Shown here piece by piece: positions 11,054 through 22,491 of a stretch of DNA of 64,000 bases (its first letter is position 1; each line of letters starts with the position of its first letter). The stretch is from Manis javanica (taxonomy: Eukaryota > Chordata > Mammalia > Pholidota > Manidae). The notes under the pieces were generated by a model that saw only the letters and a list, made by a program, of their open reading frames with translations, made no database searches and was not told the origin of the DNA. The DNA lies in assembly GCF_040802235.1 (NCBI RefSeq), contig NC_133161.1:144327121-144391120 (forward strand), written 5' to 3'. A program made the translations under genes and the position numbers.

Positions 11054-11061
11054 TGACGTCA
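11054..11061. promoter_or_regulatory. Perfect CRE palindrome
   Basis: TGACGTCA, the full CREB/ATF consensus, sits in a GC-rich, CpG-containing stretch (10960-11180) outside any repeat. Function is inferred from the motif only. Confidence 0.35.
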
Positions 11062-11267
11062 TCCTGAAGCCTGAGCTCCCCCCCCACCCACGTCTGCACT
11101 GGCCGCGTCCTTCCTTCTCTTACCACCTTGTCCTGCTTCTCTTCCTCTGCTTCTCCTGCCCCAACCCTGGAGGCGCTCAGGCCCCCGGGCCCTCGCTCTT
11201 GGTCCCCCACATGCCTCCTTCAGAAGCAGCATCTGTTCCTATCACTTACTGGCACAGTCTGGGGAAA

Positions 11268-11440
11268 GCGGTTGAACTTGGAGGCAAAAGACAAGGCTTT
11301 TGATCGTGTTCCCCTGGGCTAAGTCGTTGAACCTCTTGGGAGCCTCAGTTTCCCTGCTAACAAATGAGGATAATGATGCCCGCCTTCCCCATCTCGCAGG
11401 GCTGAATGAGGCTGGGTCTGGGAAAGTGCGGAGTCGGCAA
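11268..11440 (-). repeat. MIR SINE, antisense
   Basis: 'gggctaagtcgttgaacctc' with 'gggagcctcagtttccctgc' and 'aaatgaggataatgatgccc' is a clear MIR in reverse orientation. A 277-codon open frame runs across it, which argues against that frame being coding. Confidence 0.8.
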
Positions 11441-12145
11441 AGCCCAAGAAACTTGTCAGCTGTCGCGGTGGGCTCGGCCCCTTCATCTCCGAGCTCTCGT
11501 CTAGAACAGCTGCCACCAGTAAGTCCTCCCTACTTGCAGGCCCTCCCTCTGCCACTGTGCACCTCCGAAACGCATCCTAGCGCCCCCCACCACCCCTCTC
11601 CTTGGGTTCACGTTTCTCCCCACGACTCCACCCCCTCATGCCCAGACTTCATCACCCTGGACTCCTCCTGCCGCCCCTTTCCTCCAGGCACCGCCGCGTT
11701 CTTTGCTTTCAGCTTTCCAGCCTTCTTTATTTCCCTTTCTTTCATGTCCTCCACCACCACTCAAGCCTGTCACTGGATTTCTGCACAGTTGCTGCCTCCC
11801 CCATTTCCAGCTTCTCCTGGGGCCCTATCCCGCTCAGGTCACCCCAGGGCACACCGAAAGTCACATCAGTTGCTCCAGCCCGCCCAGCTGAAGTCCAGAC
11901 CCCACATCCACCTCATTTTCCACCTGTGTGTGCAGGTAGGCAGTCCACCCAATCAGAGCAAAGAACATCCTAAACACACCTTCATCAGAACCTCCCTGAG
12001 CCTCTGCTCTGGCCACCCATTCCAGCCCCAAAGCCCTGCGTTCCTCCCTCAGCTCAATGCTCAGCTAAAGGAACCCACCCCCACGCCCTCTTCAAAAGCC
12101 TTCTCTGGCCATCCAGCCTGCAGAAATCCCTGACCTGGGGGTTTT
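11441..12145. other. C-rich unassigned sequence
   Basis: This is pyrimidine-rich single-copy DNA. Long stop-free frames here (11300-12133 and 11602-11973, plus strand) are rich in S, P, H and L because of base composition. They show no domain. Confidence 0.4.
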
Positions 12146-12500
12146 CCTTTAAAATATTGTAATTATGAAAGATTACAGACATACAAAAATGTGTAATAAT
12201 GTAACAAAGTGCATGCACCCGATATTTTTCTAGTTTTACAGTTTTATTTTATCAATGTTATATATGCACATACTTTAAAGAGTTACATAATTCACCAGGT
12301 TCAATATTAAAAACGAAACACAACAGCAGTCCTTTGCTTTGCAACCCTCACCCAGGGCTGAGCAACCACTCCCTGAAGGCAGCTACTTTCAGTGCTTTGA
12401 GCCGGTTCCTTTGCTGTTTTCCTCCACATCTCTTTAAAATGTGCTTATACTGCTCCTTCCTTGTTTTTCCTTTTTTGGCATTATCTATTGACTTTCCACT
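12146..12500 (-). repeat. Old L1 3' end-like fragment, antisense
   Basis: 'aaagattacagacatacaaa' and the following AT-rich sequence resemble the 3' UTR of old L1M/L1ME copies in reverse. They are similar in kind to the better match at 33997-34420. Divergence is high. Confidence 0.4.
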
Positions 12501-12537
12501 GCATAGAAAGAGGATTTGGCCTTCTTTCCCCTCCTGT

Positions 12538-12540
<3 letters not shown>

Positions 12541-12575
<35 letters not shown>

Positions 12576-12587
12576 TCACACACACAC
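12541..12587 (+). repeat. (CA)n microsatellite
   Basis: Sixteen uninterrupted CA units (12541-12572) are followed by a short interrupted CA tail. Confidence 0.97.
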
Positions 12588-12599
12588 TTCTCAACCCTC

Positions 12600-14130
12600 T
12601 ATCTGGACAGTTTATTAATATTATAATTTTTGTAAGATCAGTAGTTCCACGGTAATGATTATAAAGAATGCTATTCTGATGACTGATCTTTGTAGGAAGC
12701 TTGCAGAACCTTCTCTGCTCCCAGGGTCCTGAGACCTCAGAAAGCTGTGCCTCGGTGCAGGCTCTCCCCACTGCTGCACACTGGGTGAGTCTTGGTAGCC
12801 TGGAAACTCCCATCCTCAGGTCTGGGACGTCTCTGGAGTTAGCCTGTTGAGGGCTTCTCCCTCTGTTTTCTCTTTCTGGAAAATCTTTGATTCACATAGA
12901 GGACCTCCTGGACTGCTCCTCCAACTTTCTTATCTTTCCTATTTTTTATCTCTTTGTCTTCTTTGTTCTCCTTTCTGAGACATGTCCTAGACTTTACCCT
13001 TTACTGCATCTATTGAATTTTTCATCTCTGCTATCATATTTTTAATTTCCAAGGTCTTTTTTTTTGTTCTTTTTTATGGCATCCATTTCTTATTTCAGGC
13101 AATTATCTTCACTTATTTTTCCAAGGATATTAATGATAATTTTTCTGAAGTTTTATTCCACCTGCATAGTACTTAGTTCTGCTAAGCTGCTTCTTTCTGT
13201 TCGGTTTGGTCCCTACCTTTCCTATCAGTGACTTTCATAAGAGTAGGGGACCAAATAAATGCTAATTGAAGCTGTCAGTAGGTGAATGGGACTTACTGAC
13301 TCTGAGAGTCCTATACACTGATTGGCTGTTCAGCTGGGGAACCTTTGACATCTGTATCTTTTACTCTCGCCTCCTGAGCTGATCAGATTCCCCAGAGAAA
13401 ACCCTTCCAGTTTCCTGCCTAGAGAGCAAAGGCCTGGCTGCCAGCATTCTAGGAGGAGGCATACATGAGCATCCTGTGTACACGACAAGTTCATCTCCTC
13501 TCCTTTTTCAGCACAGCATCCCTCCTCAACCTGAGATACCCAATCCAGAGATCCTCTCTATTACCATTTTCAGGAACAGACCTCAGTTGTCTGCTGGTGT
13601 GGGGAAGGGACAGTTATACACCTGCACAGATTTAGGGAAGGGACCCAGGAATCAAAGTTCCTGATTTTCAACCAGGTCTCCTTACCCTACTTCCAGCAAT
13701 ACCTTGTGTCATGAGTCGTGGGCGTCTTGGGGGATGAGAGGTGAAGAGACAGTAGTTAGCTTCCCGCTTTTGGCATCTATGCTTGTTTCTCCTGGTCTGC
13801 TCAGCATCGCTTTCCAGTTTCCAAATTTCTCTTGCTGTTGTCTCCGCTCCTCTCCCAGTCTCTTCATCTTTGTGGGATTCTGACTTTTAAAAAAATCCCT
13901 TTATAGTCATTGTAGTGGGGTTTTCAAGAAGAGCAAAATGAATTGTGTGGGTTCAGTCCACCGTATTTACCTGGAAGTCTCTATCTCTATTTCACCTTTG
14001 AACTGATGGACTTAGGCGTTTCAATAAAATCCCTTTACTGTCATTTTCATGGGATTTGAGGAGAGTATAAACTAATGGATAGTTTCAACTTGCCATCTTT
14101 AACAGTAACTGGTTTGCTCTTTATGGAAGT
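12600..14130 (-). repeat. Old L1/HAL1-like segment, antisense
   Basis: AT-rich sequence includes 'tctattgaatttttcatctc', 'ctatcatatttttaatttcc' and 'aaggatattaatgataattt', which recur in antisense copies of old L1M/HAL1 elements. The right end has two related segments at about 13893-13971 and 14028-14105. These resemble tandem 5' UTR units. No intact frame is present. Confidence 0.45.
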
Positions 14131-14314
14131 GTCTCACCACTAACTGTGAACTTCTTAGGAGATTCCTTCTTTTTATTTTTTCTTTTGGCCTTCAAAAAAT
14201 AAACAGCAAAGAGCACAATGACTGGATATAGTAGAAGCTTCTATAGCTTTGTGGCTGGACCTGTACCTTAATACTATTTAAATATAACTTTCTCTTCTCT
14301 AGCCTTGACCAATG

Positions 14315-14410
14315 GGCATTCAACAAATAAATGTTTACCAAATATTTACTCTTTGTTAGGTAATATCCAGCCCCCAAGCACATAGCAGAGATCAAACATG
14401 GAATTTGCAC
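14315..14410 (-). repeat. L2 fragment, antisense
   Basis: 'cattcaacaaataaatgttt' and 'ccaaatatttactctttgtt' are reverse-complement L2 3' end. Confidence 0.55.
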
Positions 14411-14760
14411 TCAACTCCTTTAAAATATCTCCAGGGCTCCTAGATCACTACCTCCCAAGGCAGCCCACCTGCAGCCTGGCCGCTCCTGCTGAAACCTGGT
14501 TCCCTGTTACCTGTGCTCAGTGGTCCAAATTCCCACTGGCAGAGCCTCCCTTTTCTATAAGTCAGACCTCCAGTTAACTAAAGACTGTCTGTGATCCTGT
14601 CTTACTCTTATTTTTCTTCTTCTACTACCCACCCTCCATTCTTTCATTTGTTCTTCCTACGATGTAGTCACCAACTCCTGGCACCCTCTCCAGTTCTCTC
14701 CCCACTGCAGCCACGGTCTAGACCCTCTCTGTGAGTAGGAAGGTGTGTTCAAATAAAATA

Positions 14761-14808
14761 TGTGTGTGTGCGTGTGTGTGCGTGTGTGTGTGTGTGCTTG
14801 TGTGTGTG
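14761..14808 (+). repeat. (TG)n microsatellite, interrupted
   Basis: TG repeats with regular 'cg' interruptions and one 'ct' interruption span 48 bp. Confidence 0.97.
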
Positions 14809-15044
14809 ATCTTTGTCTTAGGTTCCTGGCACAGAGCTTGAAAAACCCTAAGAATTTCCTGAGTGATCGGGAGTATCTTTTGTTATTCATAATGTGCCTC
14901 TGCTTCAACCACCCCTGAGTTTTCGCTGATGAGGGGACTCATGGCAGGTCCCTTGATAGTTTCAGAATGAGGGTTGGGCTGGTCTTCAGGAAAACCAACC
15001 AAGTGATTAGAGACTTGGAACTTTCAGCCTTGACCTCCGGGGAG

Positions 15045-15640
15045 GAGAGAGGGGCTGGAGATTGAGTTCAGTCAAGTGGCCAATTATTTACCCAAGCATC
15101 CTAAGTAATGAAGCTTCCATTAAAACTCCGAAGAATGAGGCTTGGAGAGCTTCCTGGTCGGTGACCAGGGCCCTTGTGCTTGGGACCTTTTCAGACCTTG
15201 CCCGATATTCCTGTTCATCTAGCTATTCATTGGTATCCTTTATAATAAAATGATAGTCATAAATATAGCACTTTGAGTGAGTGTGTGAGTCATTCTAGAA
15301 AATCGTTGAACCTGTAGTGTGGTGGGGGTTGGTGGGGGGTATTCCTAAGTTTATAGCTGGGCAGGAAGAAGTGTGGGGGTGGCGTGGGGACACTGAGGAC
15401 TTGCAGCTGGATCGGAAGTGGGGGCCATCCTGTGGGTCAAGCCGCTTTGCCAATGGGGTCTGTGCTAATCCCAGGTAATTAGTGTCAGAATTGAGTGGAA
15501 TTATAGGACACCCAGCTGGTGCAAAGAACTGGTGTCGGAAGGTAGAAGATGAGCCTGCCATGAGGCTTGGCACCCATGTCCCTCCTTCTGGGCCTCACAT
15601 GCTCCCTAACCAGCTCCATCCCCCAAGGAGGAACACTGTT
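15045..15640 (+). repeat. ERV-type LTR (probably ERVL class)
   Basis: The segment follows a dispersed LTR I recognise. It has 'aatgaagcttccattaaaac' and 'gcttggagagcttcctggtc', and a polyadenylation signal AATAAA at 15244-15249. Downstream come 'cattctagaaaatcgttgaa', 'gtcagaattgagtggaatta' and 'ggacacccagctggtgcaaa'. Internal genes are absent, so it is a solo LTR. I cannot fix the subfamily. Confidence 0.7.
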
Positions 15641-16149
15641 TGGTGGGAGGGCATGGCGGGTGAACACAGTAAGTGTGGTCTTTCCACACTTACAGGTATG
15701 GCCGTCTATGTTGCCTATTAGCTTCCTCTTTGAAGAGCTATCTTATTACCTCAGGCCCCGTAAAGTGTCCTGGTCAGGATGGGTGCGTGAGGGGTACTCA
15801 GTAGTTGGCTGGTGTGGGTTAGCTGGGTACTAACTTGCCCTTTGAGGAGACCTTCCCCTCCTCTGCCTCCCTACCCCCTGCAGCCTCTCATGAAAGCTTC
15901 CAAGAGCTCTTGGAGGGGCCTCACCCAGCTTGGGTACTAGCAGCCCTTCCCCAAATCTGTCTCCTGTTGGCTGGGCAGGACCCACGCTGATAACCTCACA
16001 GCCACAGTTTTTGCTGGTGGTGGCTGCTTTGCCCCTTATCATGGACCGCGCACCTGCCTGGGTGGGTGGCGGCTGGTGAGCCATGCGTACTACAAGGCAG
16101 AGTGACCTGGCCGGGCTCTCCCCTCCTGCCTCCTAGGGGTGGGAACAGC
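15641..16149. other. GC-moderate unassigned sequence
   Basis: No repeat or gene is recognised. The segment 15660-15720 has an imperfect inverted motif around 'gtgtggtctttccacac'. Confidence 0.3.
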
Positions 16150-16295
16150 AATAATAACTCACTTCTGGATACCACTGCAGACCGCCACGTCTTCTCCCGC
16201 ACCAAAACTCACCTAATCCGCAAACCCCGTGTTGGTCTCACCATCATGCCCATTGTACAGGTGAAAAAACTGAGGCTAAATGAAGCTAGGAGATG
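16150..16295 (+). repeat. MIR SINE fragment
   Basis: 'catgcccattgtacaggtga' followed by 'aaaaactgaggctaaatgaa' is the MIR core and tail. The upstream part is weaker. Confidence 0.6.
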
Positions 16296-17161
16296 GTGAC
16301 CAAATGAAGAGGGATCAAGTCTTGAGCTTGTGTTCCCTCCTGCTGGGCCCCACCTGAGGACAGAGGGGGCTGCAGAGGGTGGGCAGTGAGAAGGACACAG
16401 CTCCCTTTAGTCCCTCTAACCTCCCTTCTGTCTCCCAAGATGCAGCTCCTCCTGTACCCACTCCAGCCCACAGCCCACTTACGTGCTTCTTGAAACACAG
16501 TCTGGCTGCGGGGGAGAATGAGAGTCTAAAAAGCCCATGCACCTGTTGATTGGCAGCAGTGCCAGGGGGGTGCTCTGGGGACCGGCAGGGAGGATCGCTG
16601 GCTCCCTCCTTTCTTCCAGCCCTTCCCCAGGCTCTGCCTCTGTAATTCGCTCTCCCATGTCACCCCAACAAGAGAGGCCACTTTTAAGCTGATTCAGGAG
16701 AGGATGAGGAGGGGACTTCCTCAGGAGGAAGAGACCAAGGTGGGACTGAGAAAGCTGCCCTCAGAATCCCTGGGTTTCAGCTAAGCTCAGCCCTTGTCTG
16801 CAGCCCACCAACCGAGGACAGCGGGTGGGAGAGGGAAAGGCCTGTGCCGCAGCCAGTCCCAGCGCGGTCACCTTATCTGAGAGCCGAGGAAATGCTTTCT
16901 TACTGTTACTTTTAGGAGCTCTGAGACCCCAAATGCCACCAACGTTGGTCTTATTTGACCAGGCAACAAAGTCCAGAATTAGATAAAGAAAGTCTTAGAT
17001 TACTTAAAATACAAGACCTTCATAAAAGAAGACCCAGGAATTTACATGTGACATCACCCAGTAACTTATTGTCTAATGCAAGTGTAAATGCCTCCTGGAG
17101 ATACTTTGCTGAAAGCACAGAGAGGGAGCAGAGACCCAGACAGGAGGCCCCTGAAGAGGGT
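16296..17161. other. Unassigned single-copy sequence
   Basis: A GC-rich left part gives way to an AT-richer stretch at 16960-17100, which might be an old unrecognised repeat or conserved DNA. No gene is supported. Confidence 0.3.
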
Positions 17162-17209
17162 TGGGAAGGGTGTGGCATGGGAAGGGTGTGGCATGGGAAG
17201 GGTGTGGCA
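17162..17209 (+). repeat. 16-bp minisatellite, three units
   Basis: TGGGAAGGGTGTGGCA is present three times in perfect tandem (17162-17177, 17178-17193, 17194-17209). A decayed fourth unit ('taggaagggg') follows. Confidence 0.95.
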
Positions 17210-17219
17210 TAGGAAGGGG

Positions 17220-18880
17220 TGCTGTGAGTGTCCAGGGAAGCTCTCCTAACAAAGCTTGTTTAAGGCCAACTCAGCACCAGGTCCCAACCTCTCCCATGTG
17301 ACATGTCTGGATGAGCTGGGGACATCCTTTGCCACCCCAACATCCATATGATCATGATATTTCCCCCTACACCCACACATCATCTTTTAAGCCAAAGAGA
17401 TGTTTTGAAGTGGCCCTTCTCTCTTGGGGTTCCTCTCCACCCTCATCTCTCAGCTTTCTCATCCTAGGGCCACTTTGATGGCCCTGTTCCTGAGCAGCAG
17501 GCTGAGATCCACCCACCGCTGCACAGGAAGAAGCTGGGAAGGTGGGCTTGGTGGACGGGTGGTAAGGAGCAACTGGGCAGGGAGCCAGACAGTAGATGTT
17601 TTCGATTTGAAAAGAAAATTCTGAGACCAGATGGAAGGCATCATCTCTTGACTGGTGCAGGTAAATTACCCCCACTGGGGCTTCACTGGAGGCAGATAAC
17701 ATACACTCATACTGAGAAAGAACATCCTTCCTTCTGCTTATCCGCAGGCTTTCAAGAACTCAGAGGGAGTCATGCAACCTCAGAAAGACAGCTCATAAGA
17801 AATGTGAAAGGCAGGTAGTTCCGGGGAACCTGCTGTCCCACTGGGCTATTCTGGGCATGCACAGGAAAACCTCAGGGCTAACCAAACAGCAAACTGTGAG
17901 CTTCCAGGTGTACCTCCATCACCCTCTTAGTTCCAGCCCTCTCGGGGTGCTGAGGAGTTCCAGGTCATTCAGTCCTCTGCATCCCAAACATCCTGGATTA
18001 GCCACATCCACACTCCACCGCATTGGTTTCAGGCAGGTGGCAGGGCTCTGCAGAGAGGACAGGGCCACTCCGCAGCCTAGCAAGTGTGATTTCTTGGGAC
18101 CTCTGGAACCTCAGGGACTAAATGCCACCCCATTTCCTCCTAAGGGATCAGAATAACCCAGCTGGATGGAAGGCCCCCAGCCCCTGTGTGTGCATTGGAA
18201 GAGGCCATGGGATTAGGGCAAGTCACACAAGGGGTTTGCAGAAATGCCAGTGTCAGGCCCAGCCCCAGCCCCACCCCCAACCCTAGAGCTCCTTCCAGAA
18301 CTGCTGCTGGAGCAGGTAGCCTCTCAGCTGCTGGTCCCTTAAGCTGAGCCCTGCCTTGCTCAGGGTGCCCATGGGCACCCCCACAATCAGCACATAGGGT
18401 GGCAGTGGGTGGGTGGGGGCTTCCCTTGAGCTCTAGATGGGCATGGAGGGCTGCCACAGCCCCACCTCTCCTCGCTCTCCACTCTCCCTGCCTGGCTAGG
18501 CCGGCTCCAGCCCCTGCTGCGCCCTGGCAGCTGTCTGCCTCCGCCAAGGAGGGTGATTGCCATGTTTGCAGCACCTTGCCTTGTTTGGAAAGATCTGGAG
18601 GCAGGTGAGGTTGCAGGGGAAAGAGGGACTGACAGGTTGTGATCAGACTGCTCCCAAGCGGAGTCTCCCCAGGGCTGGCTGCAGGGGGCTCTGCTTCCCC
18701 TCGGGACCCCAGGCCCCAGCTTCCTCCTCCAGGCCCTGCTGGCCCCCCAAAGCTGCCAGAGCCCAGCAGAGGCTGCCTGGCCCTCCCTCTGCCTCCCACG
18801 ACCCCTAAACAAGCCCCCAGCCCCTGTGGCGGCCTCCCGCACACATACCCCTGCCCCTGCTGTCCTTTCTGATGTCTAAG
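17220..18880. other. GC-rich unassigned sequence
   Basis: Single-copy GC-rich DNA. A C-tract cluster at about 18257-18282 could form a G-quadruplex on the minus strand. The 234-codon minus-strand frame (18140-18844) is G/A/P-rich, overlaps another open frame on the same strand and shows no domain. I do not call it a gene. Confidence 0.35.
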
Positions 18881-19678
18881 TCAAATCTCAGGCTCAGGCA
18901 TAACGCTTTATCTTTGTAGGAAGGGACGTTACGCAGTCTCGCTGGTCCCATTCCTGGAGGGACCCGCTTAGACATCAGGCACGCTCGATTTTTCTCTGAG
19001 TCTGACAAGGCAATTTGTGAGGAGCAGGGCTTTCTCTCTGGCAGGATGCTAAGTGGGAGCTGAGGAGGTGGGTGTGGGGGTGTTCTAAAGAGATACCCAA
19101 ATTAAACATCCAATCTGCCACATCCTGTGTCATTCAACGCGATTCATCTTCACCTGGGCCCCCAGCTGCGCCCTCTGGCCGGCGACCAGGAGTCGTGGCA
19201 GCCAGCAGCACTGTTCATCTGCCTCCTCTGCTCAGGAGGAGGAATGGACGTCCTGTGGTCGCCCCGCCCCACTGTCATGCAAAGAGCCTGCACCGGGTGC
19301 TCCGCAGCCTGCCTAACTGCCTCCTGGGCTCCGGGCTGGGAGGGATTCTCCGGAGGGTGGGGTGGAGGGCGTGGGGGAAGGCTTGGGGGTTTCTAGAGGC
19401 CCCTGTGGAAGCAATGGGGCTCAGGAAAACCTCTCCCAAATCCCACTGCCTGCCTCAAAGACTCAGCAGGGTGCTGGGGCGGGAAGCCTGAGGGGTGTGC
19501 CTGTGTATGAGTTTGCACATTCCAGAACCCCGAAGGGGCTCTGTGGGGTCTGCTCGGCCTGCTGAGGGGCTTCCTCCAGTCACCCAGCTAGATAGGCCCC
19601 AAACCCACCATGCCCACATTCAGGGAGGAAGGCGACAGCCTCCGAATATCAGGAGGAGATTGGAGAGAGGAGACCTGG

Positions 19679-20040
19679 TAAGTCCCGGCTTCCAGACCTG
19701 GTAAGGATTGGCTGACAGTTACGCCAGCTCACCTCCCAGGTCCCAGCTACCCTGAGTCTAAGCATTTGCCTTAGATGAGCCATCCTGTCCATCCCCCTGG
19801 GCCCAGACCAACCGTCCCCAAGACAAGACACCAGCCACTGGAGAACAGAGAAGGGATGGTAAGTCCCGGCTTCCAGACCTGGTAAGGATTGGCTGACAGT
19901 TATGCCAGCTCACCTCCCAGGTCCCAGCTACCCTGAGTCTAAGCATTTGCCTTAGATGAGCCATCCTGTCCATCCCCCTGGGCCCAGACCAACCGTCCCC
20001 AAGACAAGACACCAGCCACTGGAGAACAGAGAAGGGATGG
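19679..20040 (+). repeat. 181-bp tandem duplication
   Basis: Copy 1 (19679-19859) and copy 2 (19860-20040) are head-to-tail. By direct base-by-base reading they differ at one position, C at 19722 versus T at 19903, a CpG transition. Each copy begins with a donor-like 'ggtaagtccc'. The unit matches no repeat family I know. The duplication is recent, or else an assembly artefact. Confidence 0.97.
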
Positions 20041-20204
20041 GGAAACGGCAGAGAGAGGGGAAACTTGGAGCCCAGTTTCCTTTGAAGTCCTGGTTTGCAC
20101 CAAAGTTAAAGGAGCAGCTATCACATGGGGCTCTGGTCTCCCCTGCCCTGAGGGACAGGACAGCAAAGTCCTCGTGTCCTTGGCTCTCTCCTTTTCATCC
20201 CGGC

Positions 20205-20350
20205 TTCTAATCTCAGCTGTGATGCTAATTTTTCTGTGAATCTGGATGGCCACGCATTCTCTCCCTACCTCAGTTTCCTGTCCCTAAAAGGGAATGTGGG
20301 TACTGATGCCTGGGCGTCCTTCAGAGGTAGAGCAGAGACATGGAATGAGC
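20205..20350 (-). repeat. MIR SINE fragment, antisense
   Basis: 'ctccctacctcagtttcctg' followed by 'tccctaaaagggaatgtggg' is the MIR core in reverse. Confidence 0.6.
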
Positions 20351-20479
20351 ATTGTGATTAATCTTCCCTGCCTCTGATGAAAACTGCCAAGATATAAATA
20401 GTAAGAGCGGGAGGGACTCCATCTGAAGGCCAAGATTCCACTTGAAAAAACAGGAAGTTAGGAGGTAAGATTCCTAACA

Positions 20480-20930
20480 TTTATGATAACCAGCCAATAC
20501 CTGACCTTAGCTTAAGGCAGGGCAGGCAGTCCCAACCGATCTGTCCCCACTGCTTGAGGGTAACCGCTATCCTGGAGAAAAACAGGATAAAGATTTCCCA
20601 TGTGTTAAATGTATCTGTGTTAAGAATGTCTAGAGGACAGACTATGGGTGGTGACACATGTTTGTCAGTGGAGACAGACATCGTGAGACCACATGTCAAG
20701 CCTACACTGCCGCCCCTTCTGCCCAGCCCTTTGACACATTCTTTAAAGCCACGAAGGACAGAATCCTAAGCCCTTAAGAGCTCCTCCTCTCTGAGGCTGC
20801 CCGTGCTCCCTTTTCTTTGAGAGTGTACTTTGCCTTAAATTAAGCTTTCTCTCTGGTTAACTAACTGAGTTTAGTCTCTATGCTCTTCCAAGCCTCTTGG
20901 GAGACTAATAAGAGACCCCTTTTCCCAGTG
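20480..20930 (+). repeat. LTR-like segment (ERV1-type?)
   Basis: The end region 'gtactttgccttaaattaag' followed by 'ctttctctctggttaactaa' resembles the U3/R end of gammaretrovirus-like LTRs with a decayed polyadenylation signal. No retroviral genes are adjacent. Boundaries are uncertain. Confidence 0.4.
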
Positions 20931-20939
20931 GTAAGCATC

Positions 20940-21686
20940 TTTGTTATTTCACTATTTCATTCTATTTTCTAGACTTAAGCACAAGTCTTCTCTCTCCGTG
21001 TGTTCTACTTCAGACAAGTAGGGAAGGGCTCCTGAGATCTCTGATTTGGGCCTGCTAGTGCCCCTGGCTGAGCAGGCGGGGCTGCAGCTGTACGATCACG
21101 CTCCTTAGCAGCCAGCCTGAAAATCTCCTTTCTTTGCTTTGGGAAGTTCTCAGAACATAATCTTACTCCATCCAGTGCTCCACACCTCCCCCAAATCCTG
21201 GGGTGCTGGGGGCTTAGTTCCCACGCCATGAAGATTCAAGTGGACACTGGCTGCCAGGTGACCCTGGCTTCAGGAGTTGGCAAGGGATCTGCCCTGTGCC
21301 GAGCAGGAGTTCAGTGAACTATCCCTTCCTCCCTCTGTTCTTCCTCGCTCTCTGCTGCCAGCTCAGCAGCTGCCATTCACTGCTCCTCTGGCTTTCATGA
21401 ATTCCTTCCTTATCTGCACTCGTTGGACCCATTTGTGAATTCTCTCATGGTCAGGGTCAGAAACCCTCCTCCGTCCAGGTTGAGGTTTTACCTAGTGCCA
21501 GGGAGAGACCTGGCGTAGTTCCAAGTTCCTTTCTCCCTGGTTCCCTCTGGGCCCTTGCCTCCCAGTCTGCAGCAGCAAGGAACATGGGGGAACGGAATCC
21601 GTGGGGGAAGTCAGTGACACCAGGGCAGCCCCAAGTACAAGTGCCCTGTCTCTCATCCCTAGAAGTTCACTGGTACTTGTCAGAAT
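20940..21686. other. Unassigned sequence
   Basis: GC-moderate single-copy DNA lying between an LTR-like segment and the young L1 insertion. Nothing is recognised. Confidence 0.35.
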
Positions 21687-21701
21687 GAGAGACGTGACTT
21701 T

Positions 21702-22491
21702 GTTTTTTTTTTTTGAGAGGGCATCTCTCATATTTATTGATCAAACGGTTGTTAACAATAAAATTCTGTATAGGGGGGTCAATGCTCAATGCACAATCAT
21801 TAATCCATCTCAAGCCTAATTCTCATCAGTCTCCAATCTTCTGAAGCATAACGAACAAGTTCTTACATGGTGAACGAATTCTTACATAGTGAATAAGTTC
21901 TTACATGGTGAACAGTACAAGGGCATTCATCACAGAAACTTTCGGTTTTGATCACGCATTATGAATTATAAACAATCAGGTCAAATATGAATATTCGTTT
22001 GATTTTTTTACTTGATTTATATGTGGATCCCACATTTCTCCCTTTATTATTATTATTATTTTTATTTTTAATAAAATGCTGCAGTGGTAGGTAGACACAA
22101 GATAAAGGTAGAAAACATAGTTTAGTGCTGTAAGAGAGCAATTGTAGATGATCAGGTGTGTGCCTGTAGACTATGTGCTAATCCGAGCTAGACAAGGGCC
22201 TTAAAACATCCACGGATGCAGAAGATTTCTCTCAAAACAGGGGGTGTGAGGTTCTAAGCCTCACCACTGTTGATCCCCAATTTCTCACCTGATGGCGCCC
22301 CTGCAACTGTGCCTGTCTCAGGTTGTTCCTCCCTTGAGGAATCTTACCCGTCTCTGGCTAACCAGTCATCTTCCGGGGCCACACAGGGAGATGTAAAGTT
22401 GGTAAGTGAGAGAGAAGCCATATTGTTTGAAAAGGTTAGCTTTTTACTTCTTTGCAGATTTATGCCCTGTGGCTTCTATGCCCAGCACTTG
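21702..22491 (-). repeat. Lineage-specific L1 3' end, 5'-truncated
   Basis: The poly(T) run at its left end is the reverse of a poly(A) tail. Read on the minus strand, an AATAAA precedes the tail by about 20 bp. The insertion is bracketed by 15-bp target-site duplications, GAGAGACGTGACTTT (21687-21701) and GAGAGATGTGACTTT (22492-22506). These differ at one CpG. It lacks ORF sequence. From memory this 3' UTR is common in pangolin transcripts and genomes, which is my main clue to the host. Confidence 0.8.

Noticed and set aside
10579-11067. 162-codon open reading frame, plus strand
   Set aside because: Crosses an antisense MIR; no protein features.
11300-12133. 277-codon open reading frame, plus strand
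   Set aside because: It begins in an antisense MIR, is S/P/H/L-rich from C-rich DNA, overlaps other open frames and has no domain.
18140-18844. 234-codon open reading frame, minus strand
   Set aside because: High-GC G/A/P-rich translation. Another 151-codon frame is open across the same bases. No domain or plausible splice structure is visible.
19672-19690. GGTAAGT as an exon boundary
   Set aside because: A donor-like match alone is common by chance; no exon, acceptor or reading frame supports it.
19679-20040. Direct repeats as a possible CRISPR array
   Set aside because: Only two long contiguous copies with no spacers, in a mammalian genome.
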